Shown here: positions 1-5,491 of the stretch, piece after piece | Numbering within the stretch: position 1 is the first letter of the stretch | How the letters are laid out: every line of letters begins with the position of its first letter | Assembly: GCA_016302225.1 (NCBI GenBank) | Contig: JAEDOB010000160.1 | Location: 1 to 5,491 of the forward strand | Origin: Oscillospiraceae bacterium | GTDB lineage: Bacteria; Bacillota; Clostridia; Oscillospirales; Ruminococcaceae | Direction: 5' to 3' | DNA length: 5,491 nucleotides | Translations under genes and position numbers: made by a program | The notes under the pieces: generated by a model | Database searches by the model: none | Told to the model about the DNA's origin: nothing | The model's input: the letters and a program-made list of their open reading frames with translations, nothing else

Positions 1-28
1 AATTTGGCAGTCTGTTTCACGATAGCTT

Positions 29-100
29 TGTAGGGGACGGGTTTCCCGTCCCGTTTTACTCACTACGGCGTATGGCGGGACGGGAAACCCGTCCCCTACA
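29..100. repeat. Nested palindromic repeat element, REP/MITE-like
   Basis: Two 25-base arms at 29-53 and 76-100 are perfect reverse complements, separated by a 22-base spacer (54-75). Each arm is itself a hairpin: GGGACGGG (34-41), loop TTT, CCCGTCCC (45-52) on the left, and GGGACGGG (77-84), loop AAA, CCCGTCCC (88-95) on the right. The element could therefore fold either as one long stem or as two short hairpins. The outer ends read TGTAGGGG and CCCCTACA. It encodes no protein. Perfect arm identity, GC-rich arms and an intergenic position suggest a dispersed repeat such as a REP or a small non-autonomous element. That is inference, because no second copy lies in this window. A TA target duplication cannot be tested, since TA is itself palindromic. 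Confidence 0.85.
34..57 (+). terminator. Terminator-like hairpin in the left arm of the repeat
   Basis: The inner hairpin of the left repeat arm has an 8-base-pair GC-rich stem (34-41 with 45-52) and a 3-base loop. It is followed by G and then TTTT at 54-57. This resembles a weak rho-independent terminator for transcription entering from the left. The T run is short, and the competing 25-base-pair stem could disrupt the hairpin. The right arm has no T run on either strand. This is a possible secondary role of the repeat, not a firm terminator. Confidence 0.25.
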
Positions 101-161
101 TTGATTAGAGCAAATTACCCGTCAAATTCCCATATCAAGCTATTAAAAAAATTATTGTAAC

Positions 162-167
162 AGGAGG
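162..167 (+). promoter_or_regulatory. Ribosome binding site of the serine hydrolase gene
   Basis: A perfect AGGAGG lies 8 bases before the ATG at 176. It fixes the start of the first gene and shows that this unit begins with an efficient initiation site. Between the repeat (ending at 100) and this site the DNA is AT-rich, but I could not find a convincing -35/-10 pair. Confidence 0.85.
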
Positions 168-175
168 AAATCAAC

Positions 176-1360
176 ATGAAAGCAATCAACGGAAAAATCG
201 ACTGCAAGCCCGCAGAAACAGGCTATGACGAGAGCAGAATTGAAATGCTCAACAAACGCCTTGGCGAGATGATCGACAAAAAGGTCATTCACGGCGCAGC
301 CTACTGCATTTCCCACAAGGGCAAGGTAATCGCACACGGAAGTATCGGCAGAAACAACGGTGCGGGAATTGACACTGCAATGCAGCCCGACACTATCTTT
401 GAAATTGCATCCGTCACCAAGACATTTGCGGCGACTGCCATTATGCAGCTGGTGGAGGACGGCTATATCAGGCTTAACACAAAGGTTGGCGAGATACTGC
501 CGCAGTTTGCAAAAAAGCCCTTTGAGGACATTACTCTTTGGCATCTGCTGACCCACACCTCGGGACTGTACCCCGACGGCGGCTGTTTCCCCGAATCCGC
601 TCCCAAAGACCCCTGGGAGCTGCTTGAAGAAAAGTGGGACGGCAAAAGCGATTTTGACTGGATATCTGCGGGCATTTCGGCGGGACTTCGCCGTCCCATA
701 GGTGCGGAGTGGCAGTACTGCTCCTTCGGATTTGCCATTCTCGGGGAGATAGTTTCAAGGGTTAGCGGTCAGAATGTTCACGACTATATCGCAGAAAAAA
801 TTCTCCGTCCTCTGAAAATGAACGACAGCGGATTTTATCCCACTGCCGAAAATGCCGCCCGCTTTTTCTATTGGAAACTCGAGCACAAGGAATATTTTGA
901 CAAGGTAACATCGGGAGAAGCAAGCGGAAATTACGATGAGGGAACTGTCTGGAACATTATCCCGGGCACCGCAGGCGGACTTTGCTCTACCGCATACGAC
1001 CTTGTCCGCTACGGAAACGCCTTTGTTTACGGCGGACGCTTTGACGGCGCAAGGCTTCTCGGCAGAAAATCCGTGGAAAAGATGAGCACCGTTCAGCTGA
1101 ACGGCGTTCCCGACTATTGCTGGACAGCACAGGAGCCGAACCGCCTTTACGGCATTGGCTTTGATATGCGTCAGGGGCAGGCATATTCCTATTCCGAAGG
1201 AACTATTATGCACGAGGGCGCAGGCGCTTGTTCCCTTGATATTGACCTGAAGGAAGAGCTGGTTGCGGCGTGGTTTGTTCCCTTTGACGAGGGCGCAAAC
1301 GGCTGGTCTGCCGAGCCGCTTTACAATGTTCAGAACATTATCTGGTCGGGGCTGATATGA
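176..1360 (+). CDS. Serine hydrolase, beta-lactamase/family VIII esterase fold
   Basis: This 394-residue protein belongs to the large family of penicillin-binding-protein-like serine hydrolases (Pfam Beta-lactamase), which includes class C beta-lactamases, D-aminopeptidases and family VIII esterases. Visible motifs are the nucleophile motif SVTK (S79, K82), the family hallmark LLTHTSGL at 124-131, a tyrosine motif YCS at 181-183 in place of the usual YxN, GGL at 267-269, and HEG at 346-348 in the position of KTG/HxG. There is no signal peptide or membrane segment, so it should act in the cytoplasm. That argues against a periplasmic-type beta-lactamase or a cell-wall enzyme and favours an esterase or amidase acting on a small molecule. 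The ATG follows AGGAGG by 8 bases. Its TGA overlaps the next start as ATGA, tying it to the ABC exporter genes downstream. The fold is secure; the substrate is unknown. Confidence 0.9.
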   Translation: MKAINGKIDCKPAETGYDESRIEMLNKRLGEMIDKKVIHGAAYCISHKGKVIAHGSIGRNNGAGIDTAMQPDTIFEIASVTKTFAATAIMQLVEDGYIRLNTKVGEILPQFAKKPFEDITLWHLLTHTSGLYPDGGCFPESAPKDPWELLEEKWDGKSDFDWISAGISAGLRRPIGAEWQYCSFGFAILGEIVSRVSGQNVHDYIAEKILRPLKMNDSGFYPTAENAARFFYWKLEHKEYFDKVTSGEASGNYDEGTVWNIIPGTAGGLCSTAYDLVRYGNAFVYGGRFDGARLLGRKSVEKMSTVQLNGVPDYCWTAQEPNRLYGIGFDMRQGQAYSYSEGTIMHEGAGACSLDIDLKEELVAAWFVPFDEGANGWSAEPLYNVQNIIWSGLI

Positions 1361-2178
1361 TAAAATTTTTAAAACATAAGCTTGAAATGTGCAAAGCGGT
1401 GGCGTTCGTTACATATAAGGAATGGAGCGCCTACCGCAGTCATTCCCTTGTTTCGGCGTTCGTGGGACCCGTCTATTTCATGGTTCAGTATTTCATCTGG
1501 ACGGCGGTCTACGGCGGCAGCGGGACACTCGGGGGAATGGAGCTTTCTCAGACTATCCGCTACTTCGGCGTGACTGCACTTATCGGCTATCTCACCATGG
1601 ATTTTGCGGACTGGAACCTTCAAATGCTGGTGCGGACGGGGAAATTTCTCACCTTCACCCTCCGCCCCATGCACCACAGATTTTTTGCCCTTTCGCAGAA
1701 AATAGGTCACAGAGTTCTGGGATTTTTCTTTGAATTTTTGCCCTGTTTTCTGATATTTCTGTTTGTTTTCAGGATAGACATTATCCCCGAAAGGCTGGGC
1801 TGGACGGTGCTTTCCGTCGCCCTTGCGTTTCTGATGAATTTCTATGTGAATTACACCATCGGAATGACGGCGTTTTATTTCGTACAGGCAAACGGCATTC
1901 GGATAGTTTATCAGCTGCTGGGAAATATCTTTTCGGGCGCACTGATACCGCTCAGCTTTTTCCCCGGTATAATTCAGCGGATAATGATGTTTCTGCCCTT
2001 TCAGTACACAAATTACATAACCGCAATGGTCTGGACGGGCAGCGATTCTATCGGAGAAATGGGGCTGACCGTACCGCAGGCAGTGTTATGTCAGGCGTTG
2101 GCGGTGCTGTTTGCGGCGATTGTCAGCGAGATAGTTTACCGTTCTTCCATAAAGAAATTTACGGCGGTGGGTGCATAG
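1357..2178 (+). CDS. ABC-2 type exporter permease, COG4587/DUF990-like
   Basis: This 273-residue integral membrane protein is the first of two permeases. Hydrophobic segments lie near residues 31-52, 67-82, 118-139, 148-177, 185-206 and 240-262, giving about six helices, as usual for ABC-2 permeases. After a charged N-terminus comes the cytoplasmic stretch GKFLTFTLRPM (95-105), of a kind typical of this group. Further along, GALIPLSFFPGI (194-205) leads into FLPFQYTNY (212-220), a region conserved in the COG4587/ABC2_membrane_6 type. The ATG overlaps the hydrolase stop (ATGA), and only a weak GGGG (1348-1351) precedes it, so translation probably depends on coupling. It likely pairs with the next permease and is driven by the ATPase encoded at 2961. 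Cargo is not predictable. Family assignment is from remembered sequence character, not a search. Confidence 0.85.
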   Translation: MIKFLKHKLEMCKAVAFVTYKEWSAYRSHSLVSAFVGPVYFMVQYFIWTAVYGGSGTLGGMELSQTIRYFGVTALIGYLTMDFADWNLQMLVRTGKFLTFTLRPMHHRFFALSQKIGHRVLGFFFEFLPCFLIFLFVFRIDIIPERLGWTVLSVALAFLMNFYVNYTIGMTAFYFVQANGIRIVYQLLGNIFSGALIPLSFFPGIIQRIMMFLPFQYTNYITAMVWTGSDSIGEMGLTVPQAVLCQALAVLFAAIVSEIVYRSSIKKFTAVGA

Positions 2179-2179
2179 T

Positions 2180-2959
2180 ATGAGATATATAAAAATTTAT
2201 CTGACCTGTCTGCACACGGCGTTTTCAAAGGCGGCGGCGTACCGTGCGGACTTTATTCTCGGGAACTTTATTACGCTGCTGTCAAACATAATCTTCCCGC
2301 TGGTGACGGTGCTTATTTACGCAAACGGTGCGGAATTTCCCCGCTGGAATATGTGGGAGGTGCTGCTGATACAGTCGGTGTTTTCCATGTCATCGGGGGC
2401 TTCGGCAATGTTCTGCGGGGGCATTCTCTGGACGACTATGGACAATATTCAGTCGGGCAGCTTTGAAACGGTGCTGTTAAAGCCCCTGCCGCCGTTGTTT
2501 TTCATAGCTGCGGCAAATTTTGATACGGGCAGCATAGGACTGTTTTTCGGCGGACTTGTTATGACAATAATTTCCGCCGTAAAAACGGGAATGTGCAATG
2601 CGGAGAACATACCGCTGTTTCTGCTGCTTTTTGCGTCGGGTGCGGCGGTAATGTGCGGGCTTGACCTTATTATGGCGGCAATTAGCTTCAAATGGGTGGG
2701 AAATTCGAGAATTCCCGAAATATTTGACAGCATTAAGGAATTTGGGAAATATCCCCTTGAAATTTTTCCGAGGGGCATACAGGCACTTTCGGCAATAATA
2801 ATTCCCGTGGCTTGCGTGGGATTTTTCCCCGCTTCTGCGCTGCTGGGACGGCTTGACACACGGGCGTTAATATCGGTGCTGCCCTGCCTGCTGTTTTTCC
2901 TTTTCGGCATATGGCTGTATGACAGAATGATAAAGCTTTACGAGGGTGTGGGAGGTTAA
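2180..2959 (+). CDS. ABC-2 type exporter permease, COG3694-like
   Basis: This 259-residue membrane protein is the second permease of the exporter. Hydrophobic segments lie near residues 28-48, 60-80, 108-133, 145-170, 201-222 and 230-247. The most telling part is FGKYPLEIFPRG (188-199), followed by IIIPVACVGFFPASALLG (206-223), which matches the conserved C-terminal region of COG3694 permeases. A conserved-type loop SGSFETVLLKPL (92-103) corresponds to the LRP loop of the partner permease and probably contacts the ATPase. I chose the ATG at 2180, one base after the previous stop, with GGTGGG (2167-2171 and the base before) as a weak binding site about 8 bases away. An in-frame GTG at 2171 would add three residues but has poorer spacing. 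It likely forms a heterodimer with the preceding permease. Confidence 0.85.
   Translation: MRYIKIYLTCLHTAFSKAAAYRADFILGNFITLLSNIIFPLVTVLIYANGAEFPRWNMWEVLLIQSVFSMSSGASAMFCGGILWTTMDNIQSGSFETVLLKPLPPLFFIAAANFDTGSIGLFFGGLVMTIISAVKTGMCNAENIPLFLLLFASGAAVMCGLDLIMAAISFKWVGNSRIPEIFDSIKEFGKYPLEIFPRGIQALSAIIIPVACVGFFPASALLGRLDTRALISVLPCLLFFLFGIWLYDRMIKLYEGVGG
2950..2955 (+). promoter_or_regulatory. Ribosome binding site deciding the ATPase start
   Basis: GGGAGG lies 5 bases before the ATG at 2961, inside the last codons of the preceding permease. It supports 2961 over the in-frame GTG at 2946, which has no comparable site and would add five residues not expected before the family N-terminus (AIKVENLVKSY). 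Confidence 0.8.
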
Positions 2960-2960
2960 A

Positions 2961-3935
2961 ATGACGGCAATAAAGGTCGAAAACTTAGTAAAATCATATT
3001 TGACATACAAGCGGGGCAGCGGCTTTTCGGAAACGGTCAAAAGCTTTTTCAAGCGGGAAAAGGTGGTCGTAAACGCCGTTGACGGTATCTCCTTTGATAT
3101 CGAAAAGGGCAGCATCTGCGGCATTCTCGGGCCAAACGGTGCAGGTAAATCCACTACTATAAAAATGCTCTGCGGTGCGCTGTTTCCCACAAGCGGCAGC
3201 ATTGACGTTTTGGGATATTCTCCCGCACGGGACAGGGCAAAATATGTCCGGAAGATAGGTGCTGTTTTCGGGCAGAAATCTCAGCTTATTTGGGATATTC
3301 CGCCCATTGACAGCTTTGCTATGAACAAGGCGATTTACGGCATATCCGACGAGGATTACAAAAGTCGTCTGGACGAAATGACCGAGCTTTTTGACGTGGG
3401 CGAGGTCATTCACAAGCCAACGAGGGTGCTATCTCTGGGCGAACGAATGAAGTGCGAATTTATTATGGCAATGCTGCACCGTCCCGAAATAGTGTTTCTT
3501 GACGAGCCGACCATCGGGCTGGACGTTATTGCAAAAAACAAAATTCGTGAGGTTGTCGGAGAAATGAACCGCTCGGGAACTACCTTTATCCTCACAACCC
3601 ACGACCTTGAAGATGTTGAGCAGCTGGCAGACAGCGTTATCATCATCAACCACGGAAAAAAGGTGTTTGACGACAGTCTGACAAGCCTCAGAACCGTTCT
3701 TGGCAGCAAGAAAATTGTGGATATTTCACTGACAAAACCCTTTGACGGTGATGAAATAAACGGCGCAAAAATCATCGGTCGGGAGAATGAGTTTGATATT
3801 TCCCTTGAGGTGGACACATCGGAAATGCCCATTGCGGAGTTTTTGAGGACGCTTACGGGATATGCGGAGTTTCGGGATATTTCCGTCAAGGAGCTGCCTA
3901 TGGATATGATAATCACTAAGATTTACAGCGAATAA
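2961..3935 (+). CDS. ABC exporter ATP-binding protein, COG4586-like
   Basis: This 324-residue ATPase powers the exporter formed with the two preceding permeases. Motifs in order: Walker A GPNGAGKST (57-65), Q-loop near FGQKSQL (Q105), ABC signature LSLGERMK (157-164), Walker B IVFLDE (177-182), D-loop GLD (186-188) and switch histidine H214 in LTTHD. The signature is LSLGE rather than LSGGQ, a variant I associate with this subfamily rather than damage. The nucleotide-binding domain is preceded by an extended strand-loop (KSYLTYKRGSGF, 11-22) typical of COG4586 proteins. A C-terminal extension of about 80 residues (from about 245) lies beyond the ATPase core, as in drug- and polysaccharide-type exporters. 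All catalytic residues are present. The start follows GGGAGG, and the gap to the upstream gene is one base. The transported substrate is unknown; multidrug, peptide or lipid export are all possible. Confidence 0.93.
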   Translation: MTAIKVENLVKSYLTYKRGSGFSETVKSFFKREKVVVNAVDGISFDIEKGSICGILGPNGAGKSTTIKMLCGALFPTSGSIDVLGYSPARDRAKYVRKIGAVFGQKSQLIWDIPPIDSFAMNKAIYGISDEDYKSRLDEMTELFDVGEVIHKPTRVLSLGERMKCEFIMAMLHRPEIVFLDEPTIGLDVIAKNKIREVVGEMNRSGTTFILTTHDLEDVEQLADSVIIINHGKKVFDDSLTSLRTVLGSKKIVDISLTKPFDGDEINGAKIIGRENEFDISLEVDTSEMPIAEFLRTLTGYAEFRDISVKELPMDMIITKIYSE

Positions 3936-3941
3936 AAGCAC

Positions 3942-3970
3942 TTTACAATCCCCCGAAAATGCGTTATAAT
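3942..3970 (+). promoter_or_regulatory. Sigma-A-type promoter of the Nudix-thiD-cupin unit
   Basis: TTTACA (3942-3947, one mismatch to TTGACA) and a perfect TATAAT (3965-3970) are separated by exactly 17 bases. Transcription should start near 3977, giving a leader of about 19 bases before the ATG at 3996. The -35 box begins 7 bases after the ATPase stop codon. No terminator hairpin separates the two units, so read-through from the exporter operon remains possible. The short leader leaves no room for a riboswitch from this start site. Confidence 0.8.
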
Positions 3971-3995
3971 AATACCATAGAACGGAGGGATTTTT

Positions 3996-4508
3996 ATGAG
4001 ATACACCTACTGCCCCGACTGCGGCACACAGCTTGTGGATAAAAATATCGGTGACGAAGGCTTGATACCATTCTGCGAAAAATGCAGCCGTCCGTGGTTT
4101 GACGGGTTTTACACCTGCATTCTTGCCGCTGTTGTGAACGAGTTCGGCGAGGTCGCACTTATCCGTCAGGGTTATGTTTCAACGGAATATTGCGTAGGCG
4201 TTGCGGGACATATAAAGTGCGGTGAAACTGCCGAAGAATCCGCCGCAAGAGAGGTCACGGAGGAGATAGGTCTTGTCCCCGAAAGCGTGGAATTTATCCA
4301 TAGCAGCTGGTATGAGAAAAAAGGTATGCTTATGCTGGGCTTTCGTGTGAACGTGAAAAAAGGGTCGCTTACCCCCTCCTGTGAGGTTGACAGCGCAGCT
4401 TGGTATTCCCCCGAAGATGCAATGAAAGCACTTCGTCCGGGGAGCAGCATTCAGCGGTTAGTGTCCGCAGCAGTCAATTATCATGAAAACGAGGTATGCG
4501 CAAAATGA
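3996..4508 (+). CDS. Nudix hydrolase with N-terminal zinc ribbon
   Basis: This 170-residue protein hydrolyses nucleoside diphosphates linked to another group, or related pyrophosphates, in the cytoplasm. The Nudix box is complete: G71, five residues, E77, seven residues, then REVTEEIGL (85-93). The metal-binding glutamates E86, E89 and E90 are all present. Before it, a four-cysteine zinc ribbon (C6, C9, C27, C30) resembles the one in NudC-type NADH pyrophosphatases. The NudC hallmark SQPWPFPxS after the Nudix box is missing and the protein is shorter, so it should not be called NudC. GGAGGG (3984-3989) sits 6 bases before the ATG. The stop overlaps the thiD start (ATGA), which couples the two genes. 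Substrate is unassigned; placement beside thiD makes phosphorylated thiamine precursors a reasonable guess. Confidence 0.9.
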   Translation: MRYTYCPDCGTQLVDKNIGDEGLIPFCEKCSRPWFDGFYTCILAAVVNEFGEVALIRQGYVSTEYCVGVAGHIKCGETAEESAAREVTEEIGLVPESVEFIHSSWYEKKGMLMLGFRVNVKKGSLTPSCEVDSAAWYSPEDAMKALRPGSSIQRLVSAAVNYHENEVCAK

Positions 4509-5287
4509 AAAAGTTTCTGACAATTGCAGGTTCGGACAGTTCCGGCGGAGCGGGTATTCAGGCAGATCTAAAGACCGCTGCCGCTCACGGCGTTTACGGA
4601 ATGAGCGTTATAACCGCCCTGACAGCGCAGAATACCACGGGCGTTTTCGGCGTAAGCAGCGTTTCAGGGGAGTTTGTGAAGGCACAGGCGAAGGCAGTTT
4701 TCGAGGATATTTTCCCCGATTCGGTAAAGATAGGAATGGTATTTTCCGAGGAGATAATCAACGCCACAGCGGAAATTCTGTCGGAATACAAGCCCCCGCA
4801 TATCGTTTGCGACACGGTAATGGTGGCAACAAGCGGTTCCCCCTTGCTGGAAAAATCAGCGGAAAGGGCACTGACGGAGCGGCTGTTTCCCTTAGCTGAA
4901 ATTATTACGCCTAACATTCCCGAAGCGGAAATTTTAAGCGGAACGAGCATTTCAAACCGTTCGGAAATGGAAAGGGCGGGCATTATTATTAGCAGAAAAT
5001 TCGGCTGTTCGGTGCTTGTAAAGGGCGGGCATCTATCCGATACTGCGGACGATATTCTGTTTGAGAACGGCGAAATTTCCGAGGTTTTCGGCGGCGTTCA
5101 TATCGACAATCCCAACACCCACGGGACGGGCTGCACGCTTTCATCTTCTATTGCCTGTAATCTTGCGCTGGGATATTCTCTGCGTGACAGCGTGAAAAAT
5201 GCTAAGGATTATGTGGCGGGGGCTATTGCTTACGGGCTTGATCTGGGAAAAGGCAGCGGACCGCTTAATCATATATACAGGAGATAA
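4505..5287 (+). CDS. thiD: Hydroxymethylpyrimidine/phosphomethylpyrimidine kinase ThiD
   Basis: ThiD phosphorylates 4-amino-5-hydroxymethyl-2-methylpyrimidine (HMP) to HMP-P and then HMP-PP, the pyrimidine half of thiamine. At 260 residues it has the usual length for this ribokinase-fold family. Recognisable blocks are TIAGSDSSGGAGIQADLK (6-23), ALTAQNTTGV (38-47, with the pyrimidine-contacting Gln42), DTVMVATSG (103-111), ITPNIPEAE (134-142), LVKGGH (171-176) and the ATP/anion-hole motif THGTGCTLSSSIA (205-216 region, Cys210). DTVMV replaces the more common DPVMV, a small deviation. I chose the ATG at 4505: it forms an ATGA overlap with the Nudix stop, has GAGG (4491-4494) at about 10 bases, and gives the classical MKKFLTIAGSD N-terminus. 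The ATG at 4496 would sit one base after that site. Some ThiD proteins also phosphorylate pyridoxine, so a vitamin B6 role cannot be excluded. Confidence 0.95.
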   Translation: MKKFLTIAGSDSSGGAGIQADLKTAAAHGVYGMSVITALTAQNTTGVFGVSSVSGEFVKAQAKAVFEDIFPDSVKIGMVFSEEIINATAEILSEYKPPHIVCDTVMVATSGSPLLEKSAERALTERLFPLAEIITPNIPEAEILSGTSISNRSEMERAGIIISRKFGCSVLVKGGHLSDTADDILFENGEISEVFGGVHIDNPNTHGTGCTLSSSIACNLALGYSLRDSVKNAKDYVAGAIAYGLDLGKGSGPLNHIYRR

Positions 5288-5292
5288 TTTTT

Positions 5293-5491
5293 ATGAAACC
5301 CATAAACCTCTTAAACGAAGTAAACGCCATAGAAAAGCTCTATGTTTACGAAAAAATAGGACGCTTGAACGGCAATGTTATCAGCGTTGTGAATGTTGAA
5401 AACAGGACGCTTGATTTTCACGTTCACGAGCATTCGGACGAGATGTTTTTCGTTATCGAAGGCGCATTCTGCCTTGAAACGGACGAGGGAC
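5293..5491 (+). CDS. Small cupin-domain protein, 3' end outside the window
   Basis: The reading frame is open from the ATG at 5293 to the window end, giving the first 66 residues. AGGAGA (5279-5284) lies 8 bases before the start, and the gap to the thiD stop is 5 bases, so it belongs to the same unit. Residues 43-57 fit cupin motif 1: H43-x-H45, four residues, E50, six residues, G57. His43, His45 and Glu50 are expected metal ligands. The preceding stretch (NGNVISVVNVENRTLDFHVH, 26-45) reads as the early beta strands of a cupin barrel. Single-domain cupins of about 110-120 residues are common in Clostridia, with varied or unknown functions. The second cupin motif and C-terminus are outside the window, so catalytic competence cannot be judged. 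Confidence 0.8.
   Translation, partial: MKPINLLNEVNAIEKLYVYEKIGRLNGNVISVVNVENRTLDFHVHEHSDEMFFVIEGAFCLETDEG

Noticed and set aside
29..100. CRISPR repeat pair
   Set aside because: The two copies are inverted rather than direct, there are only two, and no cas gene is nearby.
3..110. Open frame running through the repeat in the third forward frame
   Set aside because: It enters from the window edge, covers the palindrome, shows no recognisable protein character, and ends soon after the repeat. It cannot be told apart from chance.
101..160. Promoter for the hydrolase-exporter operon (TTGATT at 101-106, AT-rich boxes near 141-156)
   Set aside because: No -35/-10 pair with 16-18 base spacing could be found. 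TTGATT has no acceptable -10 partner, and a -10 near 151-156 would start transcription inside the ribosome binding site.
152..556. Open frame of 134 codons on the minus strand
   Set aside because: It lies mostly opposite the well-supported serine hydrolase, has no recognisable domain, and reads as a cysteine-rich shadow translation.
755..1213. Open frame of 152 codons on the minus strand
   Set aside because: It is entirely antisense to the serine hydrolase, which has intact motifs through this stretch. No family resemblance is visible.
3410..3916. Open frame of 168 codons on the minus strand
   Set aside because: It is antisense to the ATPase gene, which carries signature, Walker B and switch motifs here. 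The serine-rich composition is a shadow effect.
3996..4508. NudC NADH pyrophosphatase
   Set aside because: The zinc ribbon and Nudix box are similar, but the SQPWPFPxS motif that defines NudC is absent and the protein is much shorter.
4483..4899. Open frame of 138 codons on the plus strand
   Set aside because: It overlaps thiD out of frame. Its arginine- and glycine-rich translation has no domain, while the thiD frame matches its family throughout.
5199..5399. Open frame of 66 codons across the thiD-cupin junction
   Set aside because: It overlaps both genes out of frame, and both are supported by family motifs and ribosome binding sites.

Overview
The window looks like chromosomal DNA of a Gram-positive anaerobe of the class Clostridia, possibly a Ruminococcaceae/Oscillospiraceae-type gut bacterium. 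The evidence is indirect. Ribosome binding sites are strong (AGGAGG, GGGAGG, GGAGGG), genes are packed head to tail on one strand, base composition is intermediate, and the encoded families are common in Clostridia. A finer assignment cannot be made from the sequence alone. All seven supported genes lie on the + strand, six complete and the last cut by the window edge.

Region 1 (1-175) has no gene. It holds a 72-base palindromic element at 29-100, with two perfect 25-base inverted arms, each of which is itself a small hairpin. The upstream region and ribosome binding site of the first gene follow it.

Region 2 (176-3935) is a tight four-gene unit. It encodes a cytoplasmic serine hydrolase of the beta-lactamase/family VIII esterase fold, two different ABC-2 type membrane proteins, and their ATPase. 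The junctions are a 4-base ATGA overlap and two 1-base gaps, so translation is probably coupled. The three ABC proteins match the uncharacterised exporter set COG4587/COG3694/COG4586, in which two permeases form a heterodimeric channel driven by an ATPase dimer. The cargo is unknown. The hydrolase placed first is the unusual part and suggests a substrate-linked or detoxifying role.

Region 3 (3936-5491) is a second unit behind a near-consensus sigma-A-type promoter (TTTACA, 17 bases, TATAAT). It encodes a Nudix hydrolase with an N-terminal zinc ribbon, ThiD (hydroxymethylpyrimidine/phosphomethylpyrimidine kinase), and the start of a small cupin protein. The predicted leader is only about 19 bases, which leaves no room for a TPP riboswitch. 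The ThiD/Nudix pairing fits pyrimidine salvage for thiamine with clean-up of phosphorylated intermediates, but this is inferred from gene order only.

I see no phage, CRISPR array, RNA gene or complete insertion sequence. Most of the window is ordinary metabolic and transport DNA. The items most worth a second look are the nested palindrome and the hydrolase-exporter operon.
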